From Flammula alnicola (taxonomy: Eukaryota; Basidiomycota; Agaricomycetes; Agaricales; Strophariaceae): a stretch of DNA of 64,000 nt. The position numbers and the translations under genes were made by a program. Shown piece after piece: positions 10,271-21,301 of the stretch. Each line of letters opens with the position of its first letter. Position 1 is the first letter of the stretch. The notes under the pieces are model-generated. The model did no database searches, was not told the origin of the DNA, and was given only the letters and a program-made list of their open reading frames with translations. The stretch is from the NCBI GenBank assembly GCA_015499995.1, contig JADNRV010000062.1, positions 124,001-188,000 of the forward strand. Reading direction: 5' to 3'.

Positions 10271-12787
10271 ATGCTTTTGGATAAGAACTACGAGGAGTCA
10301 AGTCCTCGCGTTGTCATTATAGGAACTGGGTGAGTCTTCAATCTTATCCTTTCTTGGACTTTCACTTAGTACGCTGCGCTCCAACTTCAGAGCCGGAGGA
10401 TTGGCATGCGGCATCTCCTTGAAGCATAAACTTGGCTTCCGCAACTTTACTGTAAGTTCAGTTGCTTGAGCGACTGACAAAAAATCCCCGGGTTGACCAC
10501 TTACCTGACACTTGCATTTTATTTTAGATTTATGAGAAAGCTGACGAAGTAGGAGGAACGTGGAGAGTGAGTCGCTCTGTTGTCTGACTGAAATTTCGAA
10601 GACAAAATTGACCACATTTCACCGCAGGACAACATATATCCGGTGAGTTATCCACATTCATTGCAGATAACCAGACGACCAATGATTCTTTCTGTCTTGA
10701 AGGGATGTTCTTCCGATGTCGACATGGCCTTCTTTTCTCTTTCCACCGACCTGCGCAACTGGAAGGAGTCGCACGGCTCACAGCAAGATATCTGGGAATA
10801 CTGGATCTCGCTGGCGAAGAAATATGGCCTCTATCCTTACATCGTCTTCAACCACATGGTGACTTCAGCAGAGTGGGATAACGATACCCAGCTGTACAAT
10901 ATCGTCACTAAGAATACCCTGACGGGGGAGAAGTCGACTACCACGGCCCATATCCTCATTTCGGCTATTGGGATTCTGGAGACGCCACGCTATGCGAGTA
11001 TTCCTGGGCTGAATGCGTTCAAAGGCGCGATGTTCCACTCAGCTAGATGGGATAAAACGGTTGAACTGAAAGGCAAGCGGGGTGGGGTGGTAGGGAATGG
11101 TGCATCAGCGTAAGTTGTGCTTAAATTTGGTTACGTTCCAGTGATTTCACCACCCTTACAGCACACAGTTCGTACCAATCATCTCGGAGGATCCGAGCGT
11201 AGAAGTACTCCAGTTTTGTCGAACACCTCATTGGGTCCTACCTTCGGTAAGTACCTTTCTTTATGTGACTAACTTGTGATGCGATGATCACTATAATAGA
11301 TCCGTAAAACGTATTCACCATTGTGGTGCCGTTTAGTTAGCATATTTCCGCTTTTAAAGCTTCTTTCGCGATACGCAGTGTTCTTCAAGGTATGTGCCAT
11401 TTTTCTCTATGTTTTGGATTCATGGAGCAAAGGCCAATGTCCCTACAGTCGGAGCTTATGTATGGAACAGTATTCGCGAATCCGATATTCCGCGGACTCA
11501 TTACAAAGGCGTGTTGATTCTTTCTCTGTTCTTTCCGATTTGTTCTGATTATCTGGATGACGTAGCTACTGACGAAGTATATCACGAACACGGCGCCCAA
11601 GGAGTATCACGACAAACTTGTTCCCAAGTACAGTGTGTACTCGCCTGGTTTTCGTTGTAAATCTCGTCGCTGAGATTGGATTTACCTTCAGCCCTCGGTT
11701 GCAAACGTGTTATATTCGATACGAATTATTTGGCGGGGCTCCATCGCCCAAATCTCGACTTAAATTGGGATGGAATTGACACCATTGTCGAGGATGGGAT
11801 ATTAACCAAGACGGGTATGTAACAGGAAAGATGCTTGGCATTTGCTCCGACGACTCTCTTAATCATTTATTTAGGACAACACATACCCTTGGATGTCCTG
11901 ATATTTGCGACTGGTTATGCTGCCGTGGGTCTTTCTGAACACTTTCATTGGTCGTAGTTTCACGAGTACACTCCAGGACTACTATCCATTTCCCATTAAA
12001 GGAAATACTGAGAAGACCATCCAAGAATATTACGAGGAGCAGAAAGGACCGAAGGCGTATCGCGGTACAACAGTCCCTGGTTTCCCAAACTTCTTCCTGA
12101 TCTCTGGTAAGTCAATAATTTACGGTGATCACCGCTGTCTATCCCTCTATTTTTACGTCGATTTATTTATCTCTGAGCGTCTTTTCAGGACCTAATACGG
12201 CCACTGGACACACATCTGCCATATACACTACTGAAGTCCAAGTATGCCACATTCCGGGCTTCTTCTCCTTTTCTAACCCTCTATTTCTGAACATACCTTT
12301 GATCCGCAGATTAATTATATCATGCAACTCATCCAGCCTATACTCGAGCGGAAGGTCTTGTCGCTCGAAGTAAGCGTGGAGGCGACGGACGAGTATAACG
12401 AGAAACTACACTCCCAGCTGAGCAAATCAGTGTTCACACAATGTCTATCATGGTATCGCATCGGAGGAACGGGGAAAGTTACTAATGCATTCCCTTCGTA
12501 AGTCACAGTACAAGGAAATCCCTGCTGTCCATGCTCTTATACTCATGCCTTCATTTAGATCGGCCACCGTGTTTTGGCTGTGGCTTCGTAGGCCCGATTG
12601 GTATCATTATTGGGGCGTCGGCGCAGACAAATGGCTGAAGGAACAGAGACTCAGACAGCGACGCCGTCCAGTCTTACGCCTTCTATTCCTCGGTGTTCTT
12701 GTGCTCGCGGCGTATGGTTTCCATACATTAAACGTGAAGCTGCTTCGAAAGGGATGGAACTTGGCCAAGAATAGTACTGATATTTAG
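10271..12787 (+). CDS. Flavin-containing (Baeyer-Villiger type) monooxygenase, 547 aa, 15 exons
   Basis: Predicted FAD- and NADPH-dependent oxygenase of class B type. Exons: 10271-10329, 10391-10451, 10528-10566, 10628-10642, 10703-11109, 11162-11246, 11300-11389, 11449-11508, 11578-11632, 11692-11814, 11875-11924, 11977-12106, 12189-12241, 12310-12497, 12559-12787; they sum to 548 codons. An N-terminal Rossmann motif VVIIGTGAGGLACG binds FAD, followed by YEKADEVGGTWR and DNIYPGCSSDVD. The family signature FxGxxxHxxxW[P/D] is present as FKGAMFHSARWD, then a second Rossmann motif GVVGNGASATQ for NADPH, and DVLIFATGYAA. C-terminal ISGPNTATGHTS is typical. A hydrophobic stretch near the C-terminus (LRLLFLGVLVLAAYGFH) may anchor it in a membrane. 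Exon 4 is only 15 nt, and the intron after exon 8 needs a GC-AG pair. The substrate cannot be told from sequence. Confidence 0.93.
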
Positions 12788-13173
12788 ACAATATGAATGA
12801 ATCGTGTTGGGGAGGAAAGCCGTTTGGTTGTCGAAGAATTTATCGCCAGCAGGACAATTTTTAGCCTTTTTTAACGCACCCCAGTGTCCACGTGTGACGT
12901 AGTTGGTGAGGTACCGAAAATAGTCCTTTGTCTGGCCACGATAAATCGACACGTCCATCCGAGCATACAGGCGGAGGCCAGAAAACTCGCCGGTTCCCTT
13001 TTCCTGCAAAGGTGTTCGACGCAAGTGATAACGTATTTAAGTAGGACTCTTCATATTGCCTTGTCGGACGTTAACCTGTCCAAGAACATATTCGGAGAGT
13101 GGTTCCTTATCGACCGGACTTCCGGCTGCGGGTTTTTGTGTCTATATAGTTAGAGAGCATCTGCTGCTTTAAG
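12788..13173. other. Intergenic, nothing seen
   Basis: Between the monooxygenase stop and the first kinase-like fragment. No supported gene or repeat. Confidence 0.5.
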
Positions 13174-13967
13174 AGACCCGTGAAGCGAGCCCGCATCGTG
13201 GAAACGGTATATCAGTGAAACGCACTCAGTTCTGGTAAGTAATATTTCAAATTTGTCACCTGAGAGCGAAAAAAGAATCGAAAGTAGGAACAGGTAGGGA
13301 AGATGAATGCGAATAACCGAAAGCTCTCCTAGGTCAATCAGCTCTCCATAGTCTTCAAGCAGGAGGATGGGACTCAAATACTGCGGCCTTTTATTCATCG
13401 TTGCATTATTACCTGCGGCAGCCCGACGGCTTTCTTGATCTCCTCATCCACCATGTAGTACCCGTAAAACAGAGGTACGAGGGGCCCAACTGGCAATGGC
13501 TCCTTCAACGGGTTGATCATCGTGAATGTTCCCAGGTATAGTCCATCGTGAATGGCTTCATCTGGATGAACTTGGACGGAGACATAGTCCGTAAACTTGG
13601 CTTCTTCGAATGGCGATCTTCCTAGGGCCGAAGGGATCTTCCCGTAGCGACGTTAAAGAGGTCCTCGAATGGCAGAACAAACGTAACGCACGCTGAATCT
13701 CGGGAAGCTCGGTAGCTGCATCGTGTCCCTCGTCATGCCCTTTGATTGCAGCTGACGTTGATAAGAACCCTTGGCGGTGACGGCCAAGTGGACGGCGTCT
13801 TCGTTGTCCATCTCCTTCAGAGCAGTGGCGAGAGGTCTGGTGAAGGGAATTGTCTGAAAGGAAACATGGAAGACGTTGTCGTTGATGCCTTCTGTCCATC
13901 GAGGGTTGCATACAATATCTACAAAAGGGGTGTTCTATTAATAGGCCACGAGACGTTAGTACATATT
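13174..13967 (-). pseudogene. Kinase-like gene fragment, copy A
   Basis: About 794 bp, closely matching 18338-19134 in the same orientation. On the minus strand it encodes pieces such as YLSPILLLEDYGELIDLG and ECVSLIYRFHDAGSLHGS. These resemble the region around the catalytic loop of fungal kinase-like (APH-like) proteins, where HGS takes the place of HRD. The N-lobe part is spread over several frames and the frame ends soon after HGS, so no catalytic Asp or DFG is present. Small indels against copy B (for example three bases missing at the Cys-Gly site) put the two in slightly different states of decay. Confidence 0.6.
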
Positions 13968-14440
13968 TTGCTCTATCACGTTGTGAAGAATGAGGTTAGG
14001 GTTAGAGTGCTATTCGCGGTTTTCCCTGGGATAGGTTGGGTGTTTGACCGTGTTTAAAGTAAGAAAAAGAATTCAAAAAGAGAAAAAGAGAGAGAATTCA
14101 CCAAGAATTCACGGAACACCTTCAGTTCTTTGGGAGATTTTTGCTGGCTTATTTTAGCCCCAAATTTCATTTCTGCTTGTCGGAAAATGTCAGAAAATCC
14201 CTCGCGCGCAAGGATGCGCGCAGTTAGAGACATTTTTTGCAAGTTCCAGGTACTAATTTTTGAATGTTGAGCTCAATATAACTTTAATTTGCTTGAAATT
14301 TTGCACAGACACGTTATTCAAGAATATAAAGTGCTCTGAATTTTTTCCGCTGTTTCCATAAATTTGTTGAGCCTGTATCGAGTGCCCAAGAACCCATCCA
14401 GGAGGACCGCTGTCCCAGACGCGCGGGAAAATGTCACGTG

Positions 14441-14463
14441 AGTTATCTGCCTGGCAGATAACT
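14441..14463. repeat. Perfect 11-bp palindrome
   Basis: AGTTATCTGCC, one spacer T, then GGCAGATAACT. It shares its core with the palindrome at 14628-14657. Confidence 0.85.
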
Positions 14464-14627
14464 TTTGTGGTGGCAGATGCATAATTTGCAAAATGCAAGC
14501 CCTGCATTTCAAAGATTTCAACTCTAAAGAGACAGAACCTCTGAAAAAGTTATGTTTTGTCTGTAACTAAAATTTCAGAGCTTCAACGGCGGATTTGACG
14601 CCATAATTCACGATGTTCATAAAAAAG

Positions 14628-14657
14628 TTATCTGCCCGGAGCTTGCCGGGCAGATAA
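14628..14657. repeat. Perfect 12-bp-arm inverted repeat
   Basis: TTATCTGCCCGG, six-base loop AGCTTG, then CCGGGCAGATAA. It shares TTATCTGCC with the palindrome 165 bp upstream. This could be a transposon end or a hairpin-forming subterminal motif. Confidence 0.85.
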
Positions 14658-15445
14658 TTACCCAACTGATCGAAGGGTAAGCCCTATTCGCCTTCTCTCC
14701 CTGGTCCATTGCCCGTCGTCACCTCACACCATCCACGTCTCTCCTGGACGCCCTCACCACCGCTCTCAGGCCATCTCCCCATCCGGCGAGGTCTCCCCGT
14801 CCGCGGATCCAAGCGAAGAAAAAGACAGTTATCCCCTTTCGCTCGTAATTTGCACGCTCTTAAACGTAGATCAGTGAATGAGCGAGGCTGTCGAAGGGAA
14901 GTCTGACACCTATACCATCTTCAGTGGGCCCGGAATTAACGACATTCCTGAGTTTGGCCACCGAACGAGTGCTGACCCCGTGCTCCTTACACTTGCCGTT
15001 GCGGAGTGGGTGGTGATCATGCACCTCGGTTCGAAGAAAGCCGTATATAGGTTAGCCGTCTTCATGGTGAATCGGTTTATTGCTAACAAAGGCATGTAGA
15101 ATTCAACTTTTAAGAACCCGCCCATGGAATGGTTAGCCAGTCCACGCTGCTGCTGAAGGTAATCGCCGCATCAATATTCAAGGCATAACAAGAGCGGTTA
15201 GGAATTTTGTTGACCTCATTCAAGTCGGGAATGAGAACGAGACTCTTGGTGAAACAAGTTACTCTTTTACCTTTGTAAACTTTACTAACCCAGCACACAT
15301 TCGTACATCTGGCCCAGAAAATATATGACTTCTGATATGTGAACTACAGGTATATGACGAACTCGACAACACGTTCTTGGAAGCTTGGTGGAGATTTAGT
15401 TAGAGGCCTCGTCCAACAAAGGCTTGACTTGCGCGTGTACTTGTT

Positions 15446-17320
15446 CTATCGCTGCGATTTCTTGCTCATCTGCCTGAATCCTCTTCTGGATTGCTTGTGC
15501 CCCCGATATGCCCGCCATTGTGAATCAGTGATATTCCAAAGCGAGGCGTCCCGCGCATCGTCGGCGTTCCCGACGTACTCCGCCTCCCGCCATTTCCGCC
15601 AGGTTTCGGGATCGAGGGCAACATATTCTTGATCATCAAGCGCCTGGTGGAGATATTCGAGTCCGATTTCCGCAGTGGCGCTCGCGTCCAGCTCGCACCC
15701 GCTCGCATCCTGCCTGAGTGCGTTGATTGCGATAATGGCGCTGCCCATCATGTACGCAGGCGGCTTGTCCCCAGTTATGAAAAGGATAAGTCTGCCGAGC
15801 GTCCAGTTCAACTCCATCCCATCGGATCCGTTGTACGGCCTGAAAGAAAGCCTGTCTTGCTGCACTTCACCTCCATTTGTGCCTGCAAATTTGAAGTACT
15901 CGGTTAATACACATTCAACCCACGCCGCCTTGAACCAAGCCCCAGCCAAAAAAGCCTCGTTTACATTCGGGGTGCGTTGTTTCAGAGCATTCCAGGGGAG
16001 GAGGGATGTGCGGAATACTTCGTTCCTAAACTCTGTAAAGCTGAACGACGTGTTCTTGGGTTTGCCGTTGATATCTAACCCAAAGATCTCGCGTGTAGAG
16101 TACCAGAAGTTGGCGCCGCCAACGAATTTGCGTTCTAGAAGAGCGGCGGAAAGAGTGGGGTTGAAAGGGGCCCCAGCAACTAACTGTGTAAGAACGCCCG
16201 AAACTTTGGTTTTAAGTGCTTCTGCATTAGGAGCGCCCTTTAACTTCCATTCGCCGAATTTTTCTTCGAGCCCGCGCGGTTTTGCAGGGTCGTTTATAAC
16301 CTGTTCTGAAATCAGGCAGCGTCACTCAATTAAAGTGTATGTGAAGATACCTTTGCAACCTTCTCCGGGCCAGGAGCGCTGCCAATGAGCGCAGCACGAT
16401 AAGTTTCCGATGCCAGATTCATCCCAAACGGGTACGACCCCAGGAACAAGTCCAATTCCAAACTCCCAATCCGGATTTTCCACATGCCGCCCGTGTAATT
16501 TTGATTCACCTTATGGGGCATAAATGCAATCTGCGCACTCGCTCCGCCCATCTCCACATATCCAACCGTCTCGGACAGTCGCAAACCATATCCTGAGAAA
16601 AAACCCAAGGAGTAATTGGCCGCAATCCAACCATAGAGCGCCTCTGCCTCTCCACTGATTGCGCCACACTCCCGCATGTCGAATCCGGCGCGCTGCGTGC
16701 TCGTCCTCATGCAGCGAAGGAGGTCCTGGTATTTCCTCTTCCCGATATCCGAGTCGTCGTTCAAGTCCCGGATGCCGGCTGTGCCCAGCAGGAATAATGG
16801 GATGTCCTTGGGGTTGACCTGAATAGCCGCTACAACTTCATGGGCGGCCTTGAACAGTGGTTCGAGGTGTTTATTGACTGCCGACTGAAGGTCGTTGGAG
16901 CTGAATATCTTTGCGGCGCCTTCTCTGGCCTTTTCGGCGATGTTGATACCCGGGATAGCCAAAGTCGTTAAATGAGACTGGAGGGCTTTCTCGAAGTTTA
17001 GCATGGCTTCGTAACGCAGGTCTGAACCTTTAACCATTTCCGCGATACCTTCAAATGCCAAATGTTACACAAGCACCATGTTTAACGGAAAAAATGGACC
17101 AACCGCCATTCTGTTTCTTTGTGTAGACGTTTTCGACTACTGGAGGCGACCCATCTTCTTTATTCCAACGTGGCCACCTGTATACATAAAGACGGGTACC
17201 ACTTGATCCAGCATCCAAGACAAGAGCACCTAATACGGTCAACAGCCATAGATCCAATGCAAGTCAGCTACTATTTCAAAAAAGAAAATATGACGCACAA
17301 TCAACCGGCCTAGATGACAT
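15446..17320 (-). CDS. GDA1/CD39 family nucleoside phosphatase (apyrase), 566 aa
   Basis: Hydrolyses nucleoside tri/diphosphates. Exons on the minus strand are 17320-17299, 17229-17104, 17048-16351 and 16300-15446, summing to 567 codons. The apyrase conserved regions are present in order: ACR1 LDAGSSGTRLYVYRW (residues about 11-25), ACR2 LGTAGIRDL, ACR3 ISGEAEALYGWIAANY, ACR4 VEMGGASAQIAF and an ACR5-like ELNWTLGRL. The Glu of ACR3 that acts as catalytic base is in place. Gly replaces Ala in ACR2, and Ala replaces Thr in the usual GGASTQ of ACR4. I see no N-terminal signal peptide or membrane anchor and no clear C-terminal anchor, unlike Golgi GDA1 and YND1. The start relies on a 22-nt first exon; an alternative internal start in a Leu-rich stretch (17257) is possible but leaves no intron. 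Kinase-like repeats flank the gene at some distance. Confidence 0.9.
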
Positions 17321-18337
17321 GATCGCTGTGTAGAGTAATATTTCTTGGAGGATAGAACTGTGTAAAGTGAAAATTGATGCTAACTGTTCGAGTAACTCTG
17401 GCTCTATTTAAGGTGAGCAGAACCCCACTCATCCTTCGCGCGATATCGATCGAAATTGAAAGTGAACAATGTGATTCAGAATGCGACAGTCAATATTATG
17501 GGGTTAGAAAATTGGACAGGCCGGAACGATCAACTAACGCCAATGGTCTTGAGGCGAATTACAGATAACGGGAACAGCAGGATGCCGTATGGATAGCTGT
17601 GGAGAATGATAATTTTCAGATTCAATTAGAGTCATTCTGGAAATACTCACCCAGTCGCAGAAATCCTTTACGTGTATCAAGCCTCGATGCAGAAAATTTG
17701 ACAGTGAAATAGTCATTGTGACCTCAAGCCTGAGTGCGACGCGAATAGGTTTCTGCACCAGATGAGTTTGCCTATTTTAGAATAGAAAAACCCTGTCGAC
17801 TGTTGACATTGTGCTGCATGAAAGATGTATACTTTTCTAATGGAAAACTGCCAGCTAACTGTCAGTGGATCGCACGATTTGGCCTGCATATCACAGTGAC
17901 AATGTTGCGGAGGCGAACAGGTTCTGACAGGTTCTGACGGAGTCGCTAGCCTGCACAAGTGCTCTGCGATGGATGGGAGAGTTGAACCACTCGATGCAGC
18001 GGTGAACATGCCTGAATTCTCAAATTATTCGCGAGATGAATACTTTTCCGAGCCAGTGAAAGGGGTGCGGAGGGCGGGCCAAAAGCGAGAAAAAAATGCC
18101 TAGATGCACTGGCAATATTAAATCCTGCATATCCTCCAGCCAAAGGGCGACCTGCGTCTCTTGACCATAGCGGCCCGGTCCTGCTCCATATCGCCCTTGA
18201 AGCTTCTGCCAAAACCAATGAGCCAATAGCTCCAGTACTTGTTCAACCCGCTGCGTAAAAGGGCGTTGGAGATACGCTGCATGGCCCACATGATGCACTG
18301 AACGGCCCTGCTGTCGAACTGTATTATGCCGTGCCAT
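17321..18337. other. Gene-poor stretch, nothing supported
   Basis: Only short overlapping frames without recognisable domains between the apyrase start and kinase-like copy B. Confidence 0.5.
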
Positions 18338-19134
18338 AGACCCGTGAAGCAAGCCCGCTTCGTGGAAACGGTATATCAGTGAAACGCCGCACTCAGTTCT
18401 GGTAAGTAATATGTCAAATTTGTCACCTGAGAGCGAAAAAAGACTCGAAAGTAGGAACAAGTAGGGAAGATGAATGCGAGTAACCGAATGCTCTCCTGGG
18501 TCGATCAGCTCCCCATAGTCTTCAAGCAGGAGGATGGGACTCAAATACTGCGGCCTTTTATTCATCGTTGCATTATTACCTGCGGCAGCCCCGACGGTAT
18601 TCTTGATCTCCTCATCCACCATGTAGTACCCGTAAAAGAGAGGTACGAGGGGCCCTACCGGCACTGGCTCCTTCAACGGGTTGATTATCGTGAAAGTTCC
18701 CAGGTATAGTCCATCGTGAATGGCTTCATCTGGATGAACTTGGACGGAGACATAGTCCGTGAACTTGGCTCCTTTGAATGGCGATCTTCCTAGGGTCGAA
18801 GGGATCTTCCCGTAGCGACGTCAAAGAGTTCCTCGAATGGCAGAACAAAGGTAACGCACGCTGAATCTCGGGAAGCTCGGTAGCTGCATCGTGTCCCTCG
18901 TCATGCCCTTTCATTGCAGCTGACGTTGATAAGAACCCTTAGCGGTGACGGCCAAGTGGACGGCGTCTTCGTTGTCCATCTCCTTCAGAGCAGTGGCGAG
19001 AGGTCTGGTGAGAATTATCTGAAAGGAAACATGGAAGTCGTTGTCGTTGATGCCTTCTGTCCATCGAGGGTTGCATACAATAGCTACTAGCAGCCAAAAG
19101 GGGTGTTCTAGGCTACGAGACGTTAGTACATATT
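18338..19134 (-). pseudogene. Kinase-like gene fragment, copy B
   Basis: About 797 bp matching 13174-13967. Minus-strand coding pieces include FYGYYMVDEEIKNTVG, YLSPILLLEDYGELIDPG and ECGVSLIYRFHEAGLLHGSM, the last like the HGS-type catalytic loop of fungal kinase-like proteins. The frame runs on past 18338 into unrelated sequence down to 18020, so the homologous part stops at the repeat border. No catalytic Asp or DFG follows. It is either a pseudogene or a truncated paralog left by segmental duplication. Confidence 0.6.
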
Positions 19135-19725
19135 GGACCACGAGAGGTGGATGCCACTCGCCTTCCAAAACGTAATACTGTTTTCGAGGGCTTTAAACTA
19201 GACTCTGACAATCTTGTAGTGTGTCATGGAAGAGTGCGAGAGGGACATGGATGCAGCGGTGACTATAATGGCGGGGATGTGATTTGTTGAAGATCCAGTT
19301 GACAGCCACCGAGCCCTCTTGAGTCTTGAATCGCGACGGTTTCTTGAAGGTTCGCAGCTGCTGAAGCCTTCGAGCATGTCTGTACCTGGTAATGACTATC
19401 AGCCGGCGGAAAATTTCCTAGCCACTCTACGTGTGCTGAAGGTTGACGTTGAACTCCCAGAACTGGGGTCACTGAGTGATTCAACATGTCAGATAAAGAG
19501 GTTCCTTGAATGTTTGAACCTTGTTCTAGGAACAGAAAGCGAAATCAGCTGGATTTTGCCTTTTCCAGACCAACCTTACGCCGACGACTGGGAGACGACA
19601 CGGTTCTATCATCATGTAAATTATCGAAGGATGCGTATACATGTAAGCAGTGATGGAAAGCAACAATACACCCACAGCTCCAGCATTCTGCGGTCTGTCG
19701 CAAAAAGCGATCGAGCCCTCCACCC
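19135..19725. other. Intergenic, nothing supported
   Basis: Lies between kinase-like copy B and the 3' end of the eIF2-beta gene. A long plus-strand frame that starts here runs antisense through eIF2-beta and is not credible. Confidence 0.5.
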
Positions 19726-21139
19726 TCAGCCCGTCTTGTTCTTGCTCCTCTTCCCAACTTGGGCTTGGAAACCACTCTTGATAGCGTTGACCGAGCGCCT
19801 ACTACCACACGACTCGCACGCCATGAAGAAGATACGATTCTCCTTCGTGAGGAGGGTGTCTGGGGATTTGCAGGTCTTGCAGGTGACATATTCGACTGAA
19901 GGAGTCGAGGAGAGAATTAGTGGCGGTGAAATTTCTAACAAACGAACGGATGAGGAAAATGGGAGGGAACGCACCCATGTAGCGACGCAGGACGTTCTCG
20001 ATCTGTTTCTGCTGGAAACGACCTTTGATGACGAGTCGACCGGCACCGTCGACGCTTCCTGTTGTACCCATTTCGGCGAAGAGGTATGCGATGACATGTT
20101 CGGGCTAGAAATATGTGTGATCTTGTTGAGAAAAGGCCTCTCGGAAAAAGAAAGAAACCTACTTGACGATGCATTTTCTTGCAGATATCGCTGACGTTGG
20201 CGAAGATGGATTTTTTGTTTCCTTCTCGGAAGAGTTGAGGAGGAGCAATCGTGTACCGTTTCTTGGAGGCGCTGGAGAGAAGAGACGGGTTCGCAGCATG
20301 TAGCGAGGCATAGAATCGTGTCAACAGCTAGAGAGAAAGTTATCAGTCAACGAGGCATTTAACGCATCGATTATGAGAGAACGTACCTCCTGATATGTAT
20401 AATCCCGATCGCTCTTTAGCCACGGCTCATTTCCAGCGTCAAGGCCCACTGGGGCCTCTCCAGGCTGTGCGAACGGATCTTCTCCAAGCTCCTCTTCATC
20501 AATGTTATCGAGATGTGAGCCATCTGGTTCCGGGCCCTCTTCATCCTCTTCTTCGTCTCCACCCTCTGTCTTCGAGGGTTTCGCCTTGGACTCGTTCAGC
20601 TCCTTCTCGAACGCGTCAAGGTCAAAGTTGGCCTTTTTCTTGCTCGACTTCTTTTTCTTCTTCATGTCGGAGAAATCGAGGTCATCGGCGGTGATTGTGG
20701 GTCCTTCACTTGCAGGTGCGGCTTCCCCGCCTGCTGTACCCGTTGTAACGGGTGTAGATGTCCCGGAATCTTCGCCCTGTCAGATGACAACGGTCAGTAT
20801 TAGCATGAGAGATGATAAGACATCACGCACGAAATCCATTGGAATCTCTTTCTTCTTTTTCTTCTTCTTCTTCATATCGCCGAACATGGCGTTGTAGTCT
20901 TCCTCCTCCTTGTCTTTCTTCTCCGACTTGGCCTCTGAAGCGCCAGATTTTGTCATGAGTTCGTGGGCGGTCGTCGGCCCCAGATCGACCGACTCTCCAT
21001 TGATCGTGGTGTTGTCGATGGTCTCTGGGGCAGGTTTTGTGGGATCTGCATCGGCACCGAGAGGGTCCTCGATGAATACGACGTTTTTCTTCTTTCGCTT
21101 CTTGAGCGAAGGGTCGAATAGCGGTTCCTCTGAGGCCAT
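19726..21139 (-). CDS. SUI3: Translation initiation factor eIF2 subunit beta, 387 aa
   Basis: Beta subunit of the GTP-binding eIF2 complex that delivers initiator Met-tRNA to the 40S ribosome. Exons on the minus strand: 21139-20831, 20776-20387, 20327-20163, 20104-19975, 19895-19726, summing to 388 codons. Three lysine blocks that bind eIF5 and eIF2B-epsilon are visible in the N-terminal half (KKRKKK near residue 12, a run of nine Lys, and [10 protein letters not shown]). The core starts at [14 protein letters not shown], continues through [19 protein letters not shown], and ends in a C2-C2 zinc finger (CKTC then CESCGSRR). Length is slightly above the usual fungal range of about 280-340. It is divergently arranged with ATP synthase gamma, the start codons separated by 162 bp. 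Confidence 0.97.
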
Positions 21140-21301
21140 TTGTGTAGTTTGCAGTAGAGGTTGATTAGACTGACTCGAGATCAGGGATGTCGATGAATGC
21201 CGAGAATGAAACTCCGCGACCGTGGGAACAAACACATGTAAAGCCGAGAGTGCCCGACTTTGCTGCCAACGGTGCCCAAAACCTGAAAAACTCTGTCAAC
21301 G
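21140..21301. promoter_or_regulatory. Shared bidirectional promoter, eIF2-beta / ATP synthase gamma
   Basis: Only 162 bp separate the two divergent start codons, so both genes must use this interval for promoter and 5' UTRs. No TATA box was noticed. Co-regulation of the two housekeeping genes is inference. Confidence 0.65.

Larger units (their letters stand above)
13968..15445. other. Gene-poor stretch with AT-rich repeat-like DNA and two palindromes
   Basis: 14060-14700 is AT-rich and holds two strong palindromes built on the same TTATCTGCC core. It looks like a non-autonomous transposon remnant. 14700-15440 has no gene I can support. Confidence 0.5.

Noticed and set aside
15675..16388. Plus-strand frame of 237 codons
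   Set aside because: Antisense of the apyrase exon 16300-15446, which carries conserved motifs in a multi-exon model that keeps frame.
18020..18337. Extension of the kinase-like frame beyond copy B
   Set aside because: Homology with copy A ends exactly at 18338; the downstream codons show no kinase motifs and are likely read-through into unrelated DNA.
19319..20194. Long plus-strand frame (291 codons) at the 3' end of eIF2-beta
   Set aside because: It runs antisense across three verified eIF2-beta exons and has no domain; it is a shadow.
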